Source: Firmicutes bacterium HGW-Firmicutes-16 (GTDB taxonomy: Bacteria; Bacillota; Clostridia; Oscillospirales; Oscillospiraceae). Taken from it: a stretch of 64,000 bases of DNA. A model generated the notes under the pieces. The model was not told the origin of the DNA and did not search any database. It saw only the letters and a program-made list of their open reading frames with translations. Position 1 is the first letter of the stretch, and each line of letters opens with the position of its first letter. Shown here piece after piece: positions 8,551-16,610 of the stretch. The position numbers and the translations under genes were made by a program. Where the stretch lies: positions 1 to 64,000 of the forward strand of contig PGZZ01000012.1 of NCBI GenBank assembly GCA_002841545.1, in the 5' to 3' direction.

Positions 8551-9141
8551 TTATCCGAGGTCTATACTTTGCTCAAGAACAATTTTTCCTATGTTTGGAT
8601 CATACATTTTTGCAAGGTTTTTTTCAATATCACAAAAACAATACTCATACGTATATGCTTTTCTATAGCTGCGGGTAGATGTCATTGCGTCAATTGAATC
8701 GCATAGAGCAATAATTCTGGCTCCGAGCGGTATCCGATCTCCGTACAGTGCGTCAGGATAGCCAAGCCCGTCATACCTTTCGTGATGGTGAAGAACGATG
8801 TCCTTCATCTCCGCTAAGTGGGCAAATTTGTTCAGAATATCCGCGCCTATCTGCGGATGCTTTTTTATTATGTTCCATTCCCAGTCCTCCAGCTTTGCAT
8901 CTTTGTTTAGTATTGCATCCGGAATTCCGATTTTCCCGATGTCATGAAGGTGCGCTGCGATATGTACTTTTTCAGAAACATCATAGGGTATATTCATGAG
9001 TTTGCATACCAGCATCGACATGTCGCTGACACGTTATGAATGTCCTGCCGTATATTGGTCCTTTGCATCCAGCGCCTCCGTGATGCATTCTATTATTTCG
9101 TGATAATCAATAAGCCTATTAAAAAAAGTGTGGTTTTCCAT
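8551..9141 (-). pseudogene. HD-GYP domain phosphodiesterase with in-frame stop
   Basis: From ATG 9141 (GGGAGG seven bases upstream) the frame reads an N-terminal helix, then TAGHS, TAA at 9036-9034, RVSDMSMLVCKLM and the rest of an HD-GYP domain: HLHDIGKIGIPD (HD motif), HHHERYDGLGYP (HHExxDGxGYP) and ARIIALCDSIDAM. HD-GYP proteins hydrolyse cyclic di-GMP through a metal centre. The stop replaces the residue between GHS and RV, normally Glu or Gln (one base change). The part downstream of the stop keeps the metal-binding HD and HHE motifs but lacks the first conserved helix. No sensor domain is visible; it would have been a stand-alone domain. Confidence 0.8.
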
Positions 9142-9169
9142 TGCGCCGCCTCCCATCAATCACCGCGTA

Positions 9170-10906
9170 CTATAATTTCCAGCCTGCGGCCTTATTCTGT
9201 AGTTCAACCATATGCTTGAAGGAGCCCTCCTGCTGCTGCAGTTCCTGAGGCGAGCCCTGCTGAGCGACACAGCCGCCATCAAGTACGACTATCTTATCCG
9301 CGTCCGCGACGGTTCTCATCCGATGCGCTATTACCATTACAGTTTTATCGCGGATTAGCTCGGAGATTGCCGACTGAATTAGAGTCTCATTTTCCACATC
9401 TAGAGACGCTGTGGCTTCATCCAGAAGAATAATTGGAGCGTCTTTCAAAAACGCTCGCGCTATTGAAATTCGCTGGCGCTCGCCTCCCGAAAGCTCCGAG
9501 CCGTTTTCGCCAATCATAGTGTTCCACGTTTCAGGAAGTTTTTCGGCAAACTCATCGCAATGCGCGTACCGCGCCGCTTCAAGAATTTCTTCATCGCTTG
9601 CGTCTTTTCTTCCGACACGGATATTCTCCATAATCGTGTTGTTAAACAGCGTAACATCCTGAAAGACTATCGAAAAAAGCGAGAGAAGTGTTTCCGGTTC
9701 TGTTTTTGAAACATCCATTCCACCTATAGTTATTCTGCCCTTGCTTAAATCCCAGAAGCGCGCAGCAAGGCGTGAAACTGTAGTCTTACCTCCGCCGGAG
9801 GGGCCAATAAGCGCAGTCACCTCTCCCTGTCTTGCAGTAAAGGACACATCCTTCAGAACGCTTTCCTCGCCGTTATAGGCAAAGCCGACATGGTCGAATA
9901 CGATGTCGCAGCCCTTGTTGGTCAACGCGGTTTCTCCTCTCTGCACAGGATGGTCGAGAATCTCGTTCATACGCTCGGTCTGAACATTTGCGGCTATGAT
10001 TGCAGCAAGGTTTTGAAGAGCCTCCTGCATTGGGTCATACATTCTTGAAACCACGAGCAGGAACATGAAGAACGTAAGAACATCAAGCTTTCCGCCGGTG
10101 AGAAGAACGCCTCCTGTAAGAGCGACTGTCGCAATTCCCAGCTTCAAAATCATCTGCGCCGAAGCGACGAATACTGCGGTTCCGAGCTCAGTAAAAATCG
10201 CTCGTTTTTCGACAACTTTTATTTTTTTATCGAGTCCCTCAAGATACTCGCCTTCGGCATTGTTCGCCTTCAAATCCCGAACTGTCTCAAGGCACTCCTG
10301 AATGCCGTCGGCACAGGCCATTTTAACAGCCATTTGTTTGCGCCCAAGCGCGTCCTGAACTTTTGTAGAAAACAGAACAACGCAGAACGATATGGGAAGA
10401 ACCCAGAGCGCGGCCAAAGCCATTTTCCAATTGAAAAAGAAGAGGCTTATGGCAACAAAAACTGTTGAAGCCACAGCCCCAATCAAGGTTGGGAAGTAAT
10501 GAGAAAAGGCGGTTTCAAGAGACGAGCAGTCCGCCATAATGGTGCTGGTTAAATCGGATAAATCCTTCTTTCCGAAGAAAGACAAGGGCAGCTTTCTGAG
10601 CTTTTCAGCTAATGTTATCCGGCGCACGCCGCTTTCCACATAGGTCGCAAGGTAGCAGGCGTTATACTGTATCCGCGAAGTGACGAAGATTAAAAGAAGG
10701 CACACCGCTATGCCAATAATGTAAAAAGCGGGTCTGCTCTCGGACACTCCGCCGTTCATCAAATCTCCTACGAGAGAATAGAGCAATACGACAGGAAACA
10801 TAAGAACAAAATCCGCCAATGCGCAGGCGGCACAACTTTTGATGAAGTCCTTTGCGCCCTGTTCTGAAAGCGCAAATTTGTGCGAAACCTTCTTAAGCAA
10901 GCTCAT
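9170..10906 (-). CDS. ABC half-transporter, membrane plus ATPase (YbtQ/IrtB-like)
   Basis: This 578-residue half-transporter starts at ATG 10906 (MSLLKKVSHKF), overlapping the stop of the upstream partner by 14 bases; a longer reading from 10999 is not needed. Six transmembrane helices (about residues 20-300) precede an NBD with Walker A LIGPSGGGKTT, signature LSGGERQRIS, Walker B IILLDEATASLD and H-loop VIAHR. Exporter-fold pairs of this type next to ECF and Feo genes resemble the YbtP/YbtQ and IrtA/IrtB pairs that import metal-siderophore complexes. That role is inferred from context; drug export is the alternative. Confidence 0.85.
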   Translation of the reverse strand: MSLLKKVSHKFALSEQGAKDFIKSCAACALADFVLMFPVVLLYSLVGDLMNGGVSESRPAFYIIGIAVCLLLIFVTSRIQYNACYLATYVESGVRRITLAEKLRKLPLSFFGKKDLSDLTSTIMADCSSLETAFSHYFPTLIGAVASTVFVAISLFFFNWKMALAALWVLPISFCVVLFSTKVQDALGRKQMAVKMACADGIQECLETVRDLKANNAEGEYLEGLDKKIKVVEKRAIFTELGTAVFVASAQMILKLGIATVALTGGVLLTGGKLDVLTFFMFLLVVSRMYDPMQEALQNLAAIIAANVQTERMNEILDHPVQRGETALTNKGCDIVFDHVGFAYNGEESVLKDVSFTARQGEVTALIGPSGGGKTTVSRLAARFWDLSKGRITIGGMDVSKTEPETLLSLFSIVFQDVTLFNNTIMENIRVGRKDASDEEILEAARYAHCDEFAEKLPETWNTMIGENGSELSGGERQRISIARAFLKDAPIILLDEATASLDVENETLIQSAISELIRDKTVMVIAHRMRTVADADKIVVLDGGCVAQQGSPQELQQQEGSFKHMVELQNKAAGWKL

Positions 10907-12674
10907 TTTTGACACCCACCTTCCATTTCGCAGCGCGGTTGTATTCGCGCCACATATGCGTGTATAGACCATCCTTTTGAAGCAGCTCTTCATGCCCATC
11001 GCATTCCTCGATATGTCCGTTCTTCAGCACGAATATCTTATCAGCCCCCGTCATGGTCGATAATCTATGTGCTATCATAATCACGGTTTTTCCAATTGAA
11101 AGCGCCTTGAACGCTGCCTGCACCTTGAATTCATTGTCCGGGTCGGCAAAGGCCGTTGCCTCGTCCAGAATAATAATCGGAGTATTTTTCAGCATGACGC
11201 GAGCAATTGCGATCCGATGCTGCTCGCCGCCGGAAAGGTAGACCCCCTTTGTTCCGATTACCGTGTCAATCCCGTTGGGCATTTTCTCGATAATGTCACC
11301 GCACTGCGCCGCTTCGAGCGCTTTTAGAACCTCCTCTCGGCTGGCATTCGGCTTTGATATGCGTACATTTTCAAAAATCGAGGTTTTCAGCAGCCTGCTG
11401 TCCTGAAAAACGAAGGAAATCGTGTTCATCAGCGCTTCTTTTGGTATATCCTTAACGTTTACGCCGCCAAGCATGATTTTGCCGCTGTCCACATCCCAGA
11501 AACGCGCGATAACGCTGGCTAGTGTCGTTTTCCCTCCGCCCGAAGGGCCGACGAAAGCAATGTGCTCTCCCGGATTAATCCTCAGGGAAACATGATCCAG
11601 CGCGTTCGCCTTTGAACTTCGATAGCGGAACGAGACATCCTCCAGCACAACTGAATTGTCTTTGGGGTGCAAATACCGTTTAGGCTCTGGCATAGGCTCG
11701 AGCGTCATAACGCTGTCAATTCGCTCAAGCGCATCGGCGACAATCATTTCGTTCTCGCTTGAGAACATAATTTTTGTTAGCGTAACGCTGATAATCGGCG
11801 TGAAAATTATATAAAAGAGCAGATTCAGTAAAAACGTATCGCTTACGCCGTTTTGAGTAATGACAAGCGCTGCAGCAATCAATACAGCAAAAACGGCGTT
11901 GATTGCCGTTGTATAGAACATCATCGGCAGCCGCAGCTGCTTTGTGTAAGAAATGACCCATTTTTCGTAATTGTCAATTGCCGCTTTAAATCTCTTGAAC
12001 GAAAACACTGATTGCCCGAAGGTTTTGACAATGGGTATACCTCGAACATATTCAACGGCTTCGTTGGACATTTGTCCAAGCGCGTCCTGATATTCCTTCA
12101 TTCTCGTACGCATTTTTGCGCCGGTCATCGCCGTCATCAGTATAAATGCCAGCACTATTGGAATAAGACTCAGTAGTCCGAGTCTCCAGTCGAACACGAG
12201 AAGCAACGCCAGCATTCCGACCGGAGTGGTTATCGCACCTGCTCGGTCAGGCAGCTGATGCGCGAGATAGGTTTCCGTCGCGGCGCTGGACTCATTGACG
12301 ATTTTTCTCAGTTTTCCGCTTCCAAAGCTGTCCATGAAGCCAAGCGGCAGAGTCACAATATGGTGCATCGCCTGACTTCTGATATTGGACGCGACCCTGA
12401 ATGCCGCGATATGCGAGCTCATCAGCGCGCCGATGTAGACAAGCATCGACAGCCCGGCGAACGCTACAGCCATCCAGCCGTTATGAGCAAGATTTTGGGC
12501 CCCGCCGTAGTTCGGAGCGGCCTCAAGCACCTCTTTAATGATTTTCCATATGTATACGAACGGTAAAAGCGCAACAAGTGCGCTTATCGCGGATAAAATC
12601 CACGACGATATCGTCAGATATTTGAAGCTTCCGGCATAACCGAAAAGCCTTGATAAATCAGACTGTTTTTTCAA
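10893..12674 (-). CDS. ABC half-transporter, membrane plus ATPase (YbtP/IrtA-like partner)
   Basis: This 593-residue partner of the preceding gene has six membrane helices (about 15-300) and an NBD with Walker A FVGPSGGGKTT, signature LSGGEQHRIA and Walker B IIILDEATAFAD. The D-loop reads ADPDNE instead of SLD, so one site of the heterodimer may be catalytically atypical, as in many heterodimeric exporter-fold ABC proteins. Its start overlaps the stop of the ECF ATPase gene upstream (17 bases), giving a tight operon: S-component, EcfT, EcfA-EcfA', ABC, ABC. Metal or metallophore import is the contextual guess. Confidence 0.85.
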   Translation of the reverse strand: MKKQSDLSRLFGYAGSFKYLTISSWILSAISALVALLPFVYIWKIIKEVLEAAPNYGGAQNLAHNGWMAVAFAGLSMLVYIGALMSSHIAAFRVASNIRSQAMHHIVTLPLGFMDSFGSGKLRKIVNESSAATETYLAHQLPDRAGAITTPVGMLALLLVFDWRLGLLSLIPIVLAFILMTAMTGAKMRTRMKEYQDALGQMSNEAVEYVRGIPIVKTFGQSVFSFKRFKAAIDNYEKWVISYTKQLRLPMMFYTTAINAVFAVLIAAALVITQNGVSDTFLLNLLFYIIFTPIISVTLTKIMFSSENEMIVADALERIDSVMTLEPMPEPKRYLHPKDNSVVLEDVSFRYRSSKANALDHVSLRINPGEHIAFVGPSGGGKTTLASVIARFWDVDSGKIMLGGVNVKDIPKEALMNTISFVFQDSRLLKTSIFENVRISKPNASREEVLKALEAAQCGDIIEKMPNGIDTVIGTKGVYLSGGEQHRIAIARVMLKNTPIIILDEATAFADPDNEFKVQAAFKALSIGKTVIMIAHRLSTMTGADKIFVLKNGHIEECDGHEELLQKDGLYTHMWREYNRAAKWKVGVKNELA

Positions 12675-14145
12675 TGTTTTTTTCCTCCTTATCGTTATTT
12701 ATAAAATAGTCGATTAAACGGCGACCGCCGTTGTCGTCAAGCGGATAAAACTCTCTGATACCTCCGTTTTCCATGTGCAAAGCATGGGTGCAGCAGCTTA
12801 AAATCAGCTCGGGGTCATGGGTAATAACAAAAAGCGTGCGTTTTCCCAGAAGGGACTTAAAAAGCGCCGCTGTTTCTTTCATATGGCGATAATCTAGCCC
12901 GCTTGTCGGCTCGTCAAAAACAAGTATTTCCTTATCGGCTAGCAGTGCGGACGCAATGGCGACCCGCTGCTTCTGTCCGCCGGACAGCGACACAGGATGA
13001 CGGTCTACATACGGCAGCAAATCAAGCTGATTAAGAATACCCTGCACGTCTTTTTCGTTGTCCTCGCTCATTCCGAGGCGCACCTCGTCCTCCACCGATT
13101 CACAGAACAATTGGTGGTTTACATCCTGCATGACCATATAGCTTTTTTTCAGCAGCGCGCGCCTTCCGCAGGCAGTGCCATCTATAAGCACTTTTCCGCC
13201 GAACTTTTTCTCAAGTCCGCAGAGACATTTTGAAAAGGTCGATTTCCCCGCCCCGTTGCTGCCTATAACGGCAATAATGCCGTTTCGCGGAAGAACCAGC
13301 GATTTTATGTCAAGGGCCTGTTTTTTACCATCATAGGAGAAGCAGAAATTACGAAGCTCCAGCGTATCTCCCGAAATTGCGGGCGGCGTTTCATTTTTTA
13401 GCTTATCCAGCGACAGAGGACGAAGCCCGAGTTTTTGTAGCTTTTCAGGCGGCATAGCCGCAAATTTGCTCATTGGTAGATCAATGCCGATTCCGCCGCC
13501 GCTCATATAAATTACCCTGTCGCAGACATCCCTAAGCCAGTGAAGCCTGTGTTCGGCTATCACGACGGTTTTGCCGAGGGATTTCCACAAAAGAATGGTG
13601 CGTCTGAGGCTTTCTATCGCTTCCATATCCAGGTTGGAGGTCGGTTCGTCCAAAACGAAAACCTCGGGATGCGCGGCAGCCACCGATGCACACGCAATCT
13701 TCTGCTTTTCGCCGCCGGACAGCTTGAAGATGCTGCGTCCTAGCAGACTCTCCGCCTCCATATCACGAGCGGCCTCACGAATTCTCATTTTTATTGTGTC
13801 TTCGGGCAATCCCATGTTCTCACAGGCAAAGGCAATCTCGCTCGTTGTGTCCACGCAGAAAAACTGGCTACGCGGGTTCTGAAACACGCTGCCAACGATA
13901 CGCGCGGTCTCATACAGCTCAGCCTTGACGGCGTCTACTCCGCCAACGGTTACTCTACCGTTTAATTCGCCCTCGTAGAAATGGGGAATCAAGCCGTTTA
14001 TAAGCCGCGTTACAGTCGTTTTTCCACAGCCCGATTCTCCGCAAAGCAGCACGATTTCACCTTCATCTACGGTGAGCGAAAAATTATTCAAAGCGCCCGT
14101 ATTCGAATTTGCGTACCTGAAATCAAGATTTTTCATTTCTATCAA
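12658..14145 (-). CDS. ECF transporter ATPase, two fused nucleotide-binding domains (EcfA-EcfA')
   Basis: This 495-residue protein has two complete NBDs. NBD1 has GESGCGKTTVTR, LSGGEKQKIA and FVLDEPTSNLD; NBD2 has GSNGAGKSTFSK, LSGGQKQRVA and LVFDEPTSGLD. It powers the ECF transporter with the EcfT and S-component encoded upstream. The start is TTG 14145, which overlaps the EcfT stop (TTGA) and follows GAGGTGAGTGTATT at normal spacing; the ATG three codons in (14136) is possible. Fused A-A' subunits are common in dedicated (group I) ECF systems. Confidence 0.9.
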   Translation of the reverse strand: MIEMKNLDFRYANSNTGALNNFSLTVDEGEIVLLCGESGCGKTTVTRLINGLIPHFYEGELNGRVTVGGVDAVKAELYETARIVGSVFQNPRSQFFCVDTTSEIAFACENMGLPEDTIKMRIREAARDMEAESLLGRSIFKLSGGEKQKIACASVAAAHPEVFVLDEPTSNLDMEAIESLRRTILLWKSLGKTVVIAEHRLHWLRDVCDRVIYMSGGGIGIDLPMSKFAAMPPEKLQKLGLRPLSLDKLKNETPPAISGDTLELRNFCFSYDGKKQALDIKSLVLPRNGIIAVIGSNGAGKSTFSKCLCGLEKKFGGKVLIDGTACGRRALLKKSYMVMQDVNHQLFCESVEDEVRLGMSEDNEKDVQGILNQLDLLPYVDRHPVSLSGGQKQRVAIASALLADKEILVFDEPTSGLDYRHMKETAALFKSLLGKRTLFVITHDPELILSCCTHALHMENGGIREFYPLDDNGGRRLIDYFINNDKEEKNIEKTV

Positions 14146-14885
14146 AATACACTCACCTCAAACCACCGCAGAATCAACATTATAAACGGTACGATACACA
14201 CGAGAATCATTGCGTAGTCCAAAACACGGAAACCGATTTCGCACACATTCGTCCTTCGAATATCTCCGCCTAGTCCTCGTGTAAGCGCCGCGGCGGACAG
14301 TTCCTCGCCTATCTTGGAGGAACAGGTCAGAAGCGGAACAAGCCGGTACTCAAGCATTTTGCCTGCGTTTTTGCCGGCAAAGCTGACTCCGCGCATACGC
14401 ATCGCCGCGTTAATGGAAGAAAATTCGTCCGCAACGGTTGGGAAAAAGCGGAACATTACGGACATCGGGATGACGAGCCTTTCGCTGACGCGCATTCTCT
14501 GCATCGCGGCGGTAAATTCGCTTACTGTGGTTGTTGAAACGACATAAATACCCATCATGACGCTTGGCATAAATCGTGTTATGATTCCCGCCGTTCCGAG
14601 GAGCAGGAAGTTCGGCACCCCTGTTGTTTTCGGGCCTACAAAATGGAACACGGAGTACGTGGCAAGATATACGGTGAGATAAAGCACCGCAGATATAAAT
14701 TTCTTTGCAGAAAGCAGCAGCACAAGCGGTAGAATACATAAGCTCGGAGTCAGAAACCACAGTGCCGCTGTCCCTGTACCGCCAAGCACGAACACCGCCA
14801 TCGTTATCAGCAGAAGCAGCTTTGTTCTCGGGTCAAGTACAAGGCCGTGATTTCCAACATCCGACTGCATAACGCCCTGACTCAT
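14142..14885 (-). CDS. ecfT: ECF transporter transmembrane coupling subunit EcfT
   Basis: This 247-residue membrane protein has the CbiQ/EcfT fold: helices in residues 25-130, then two coupling-helix signatures, INAAMRMRGVSF and SAAALTRGLGG, equivalent to the conserved Ala-Arg-Gly/Ser motifs that dock in the ATPase grooves. It overlaps both neighbours by four bases. It links the fused ATPase to the S-component encoded by the preceding gene. Confidence 0.88.
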   Translation of the reverse strand: MSQGVMQSDVGNHGLVLDPRTKLLLLITMAVFVLGGTGTAALWFLTPSLCILPLVLLLSAKKFISAVLYLTVYLATYSVFHFVGPKTTGVPNFLLLGTAGIITRFMPSVMMGIYVVSTTTVSEFTAAMQRMRVSERLVIPMSVMFRFFPTVADEFSSINAAMRMRGVSFAGKNAGKMLEYRLVPLLTCSSKIGEELSAAALTRGLGGDIRRTNVCEIGFRVLDYAMILVCIVPFIMLILRWFEVSVF

Positions 14886-15472
14886 CAGGCGATACCCGCC
14901 TTAATAAAGTGCTTTTTGAGAATTGCCTTGCCAACCAATCCACCGATTATGCCGGAGATAATAGCCGCCGCCAGCAGAGTCGGGCACATCCATGTGGGCA
15001 TGAGTCTGGTAAGTGCGTCTATGTATTCCTGCCCATAGTCCTGTCTGGTTGAAAAATAGCCCTCAATATTCGTAAACAGCGGAATATAGTTGCCCCATAT
15101 CCAGATGCTGAAAACGCCCGAAGTCCATACGGCTTTTGAGGAGCTTTTATACTTTCCGCTTTTATATACAAGCTCAGCAAGCAAACCGGACACTATGCCG
15201 ATAATTAAGGAATAATAGCCCATGCCTGTCAGCAGCATCAAAATTCCCATAAGTATGCTCATAATCAGAATCATTCCGAATTTTTTAACCTTTGTGAGAA
15301 AGAGCATAAACGGAATACCGGCAATAATCGGGCCTATCACACAGAGCAGGGGCATAAAAATCGGAATATAGCCAAGCATCGCTATCGCGAAGGTTATGAC
15401 AGCATATATCGCCGTATAAATTCCTACGTTAATTAAGTCCTTGCCTTTGAGTTTTTCATTTTTCATCTCCAT
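14885..15472 (-). CDS. ECF transporter S-component, MptD/Trep_Strep family
   Basis: This 195-residue protein has five or six transmembrane segments. The N-terminus (KLKGKDLINVGIYTAIYAV) and the glycine-rich PIIAGIPFMLF stretch match my recollection of the Trep_Strep/MptD family of substrate-binding ECF subunits. The family often sits beside YbtP/Q-like ABC pairs, as here. The substrate is not established; association with metal or metallophore genes suggests a metal complex. ATG 15472 follows GGAGGAAC. Confidence 0.8.
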   Translation of the reverse strand: MEMKNEKLKGKDLINVGIYTAIYAVITFAIAMLGYIPIFMPLLCVIGPIIAGIPFMLFLTKVKKFGMILIMSILMGILMLLTGMGYYSLIIGIVSGLLAELVYKSGKYKSSSKAVWTSGVFSIWIWGNYIPLFTNIEGYFSTRQDYGQEYIDALTRLMPTWMCPTLLAAAIISGIIGGLVGKAILKKHFIKAGIA

Positions 15473-15573
15473 GTTCCTCCAATAATATAATGTAGTTAGT
15501 TTATTTAAGCGATTAGATAAAGGAAAGCGCTGACTCCTTCAAGGAAGAAGCATCGGAACGTAAGCGCTCCATA

Positions 15574-15870
15574 TCACGCTTCCATCCGGCAGCGGCAGTG
15601 GATTTCCATTATGCTTGTCAGTGCACTCAGGCTGCTGGAATGCGACCTTGCAATTACCGCGTTGCAGCGCCTCGCTTCCGTTTCGGCACATTCCCTCATA
15701 CCATGAGAGACCGTGTTCGTAAAAACAATAAGAAGGTCCGGAGAGCCAATTTTGCTTCTCAGTGCTCCCTTTTCTTTTGTATACACTTTTGCGGTACATC
15801 CATATTTTTCGCAAGTATCAGAGTAAATTCGCTCCATACGTTCGTTTCCGCCTATTATCACTATGCTCAT
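15574..15870 (-). CDS. DUF2325 domain protein
   Basis: This 98-residue protein starts MSIVIIGGNERMER and contains LLIVFTNTVSHGM and a C-terminal cysteine-containing tail (HCRCRMEA). That is the DUF2325 pattern (Rossmann-like half domain with a conserved GGxxR start). GGAGGTGAACC precedes ATG 15870. It is the first gene behind the DtxR-type box at 15893-15910 and lies 100 bases before the ECF/ABC operon, so it is probably metal-regulated. The molecular function of the family is unknown to me. Confidence 0.75.
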   Translation of the reverse strand: MSIVIIGGNERMERIYSDTCEKYGCTAKVYTKEKGALRSKIGSPDLLIVFTNTVSHGMRECAETEARRCNAVIARSHSSSLSALTSIMEIHCRCRMEA

Positions 15871-15892
15871 GGTTCACCTCCGCTATAGTTAT

Positions 15893-15910
15893 AGTTAGAG
15901 TTATCTAACT
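15893..15910. promoter_or_regulatory. DtxR-type box upstream of DUF2325/ECF operon
   Basis: The 18-mer AGTTAGAGTTATCTAACT has perfect 6-base arms AGTTAG/CTAACT with a 6-base spacer. It belongs to the same motif class as the boxes at 19606, 19686, 21131 and 21283. It lies 23 bases upstream of the DUF2325 start, a position suited to repression by a metal-loaded DtxR-family protein. Confidence 0.65.
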
Positions 15911-15974
15911 ATTGTTGTTTTTCACAGCGCTGTTCAGCGCTGTGATGTACTATAATTCTTTGTACTGTTAATAC

Positions 15975-16346
15975 TCAGGTCAAATCCTGCATTTTTTCGC
16001 ACATATCACCGATTCGCTCGTCCGGTATCTCGGCAAGCAGCGCGACTGCGGCATTTTTAGCGTCCTCCGGCGTCAAAGAAAGTTTCTGGCTCAGGAAAAA
16101 GAAAACAACATCGAAGTATGAGGCATATCGTATGGCGATCCTGCGCCCCTCGTCCGTTAGGAATACAGTTCCGTATTTCACCTTATTAACTAAAGCTCTT
16201 CCACTCAGCGCTTCAATCATTCTGTGTACGCTGGGCTTAGTCAGAGCCAGCTTTTCTGCAATATCTATACTTCGTATCCCGCATTCCCCGTCGAGGTCGT
16301 TCAGGACAATCAAATATCGTATACCCGCGGCGGACAGGGTCTGCAT
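15975..16346 (-). CDS. DtxR/MntR-family metal-dependent regulator (in feo operon)
   Basis: The protein has an N-terminal winged helix (IRSIDIAEKLALTKPSVHRMIEALSGRALV, wing TVFLTDEGRRIA) and a short metal-binding/dimerisation part (FFFLSQKLSLTPEDAKNAA). This is the iron-dependent repressor layout without the C-terminal SH3-like domain. I chose ATG 16346 (MQTLSAAGIRYL), since homologues begin there and AAGGA stands eight bases upstream. A longer frame starts at 16424, where ATG overlaps the stop of the small FeoB-associated gene, and cannot be excluded. The usual C-terminal ligand His/Glu set is only partly visible, so its metal response is uncertain. Confidence 0.8.
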   Translation of the reverse strand: MQTLSAAGIRYLIVLNDLDGECGIRSIDIAEKLALTKPSVHRMIEALSGRALVNKVKYGTVFLTDEGRRIAIRYASYFDVVFFFLSQKLSLTPEDAKNAAVALLAEIPDERIGDMCEKMQDLT

Positions 16347-16413
16347 TTCACACATCCTTTCCTGTTTTATTTGTCTGAGGGCGGCAGGCTCTTTGAGTGT
16401 TCCGCCCAAAGTT

Positions 16414-16587
16414 CTATTTTCCATGATGGCAGCTGCCGCTCATCGGGCAGTTACCGCAGTTACAGCCGCAGGAGGACTTGCCCTTCTTCTTGTTTTTCAG
16501 CATACTTACGATAATGCCGTAGACTGCGGCTATAAGCAGCAGAGAAATTATTATTGTTCCAAGGTTTTCAGAAATCCATGGCAGCAT
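16414..16587 (-). CDS. FeoB-associated Cys-rich membrane protein
   Basis: This 57-residue protein has one N-terminal membrane helix (about residues 9-30, LGTIIISLLLIAAVYGIIVS), a lysine patch, and a cysteine cluster CGCNCGNCPMSGSCHH. That is the classic FeoB-associated Cys-rich protein encoded right behind feoB in many Firmicutes. It sits 23 bases downstream of feoB on the same strand. GGAGGACTTCAATATG supplies a ribosome site (ATG at 16587). It probably assists FeoB in Fe(II) handling. Confidence 0.85.
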   Translation of the reverse strand: MLPWISENLGTIIISLLLIAAVYGIIVSMLKNKKKGKSSCGCNCGNCPMSGSCHHGK

Positions 16588-16610
16588 ATTGAAGTCCTCC
16601 TTTTGTCTGA

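Noticed and set aside
8509-8697. Small plus-strand open frame after the methyltransferase
   Set aside because: It runs through the terminator and antisense to the HD-GYP gene; no ribosome site or known family.
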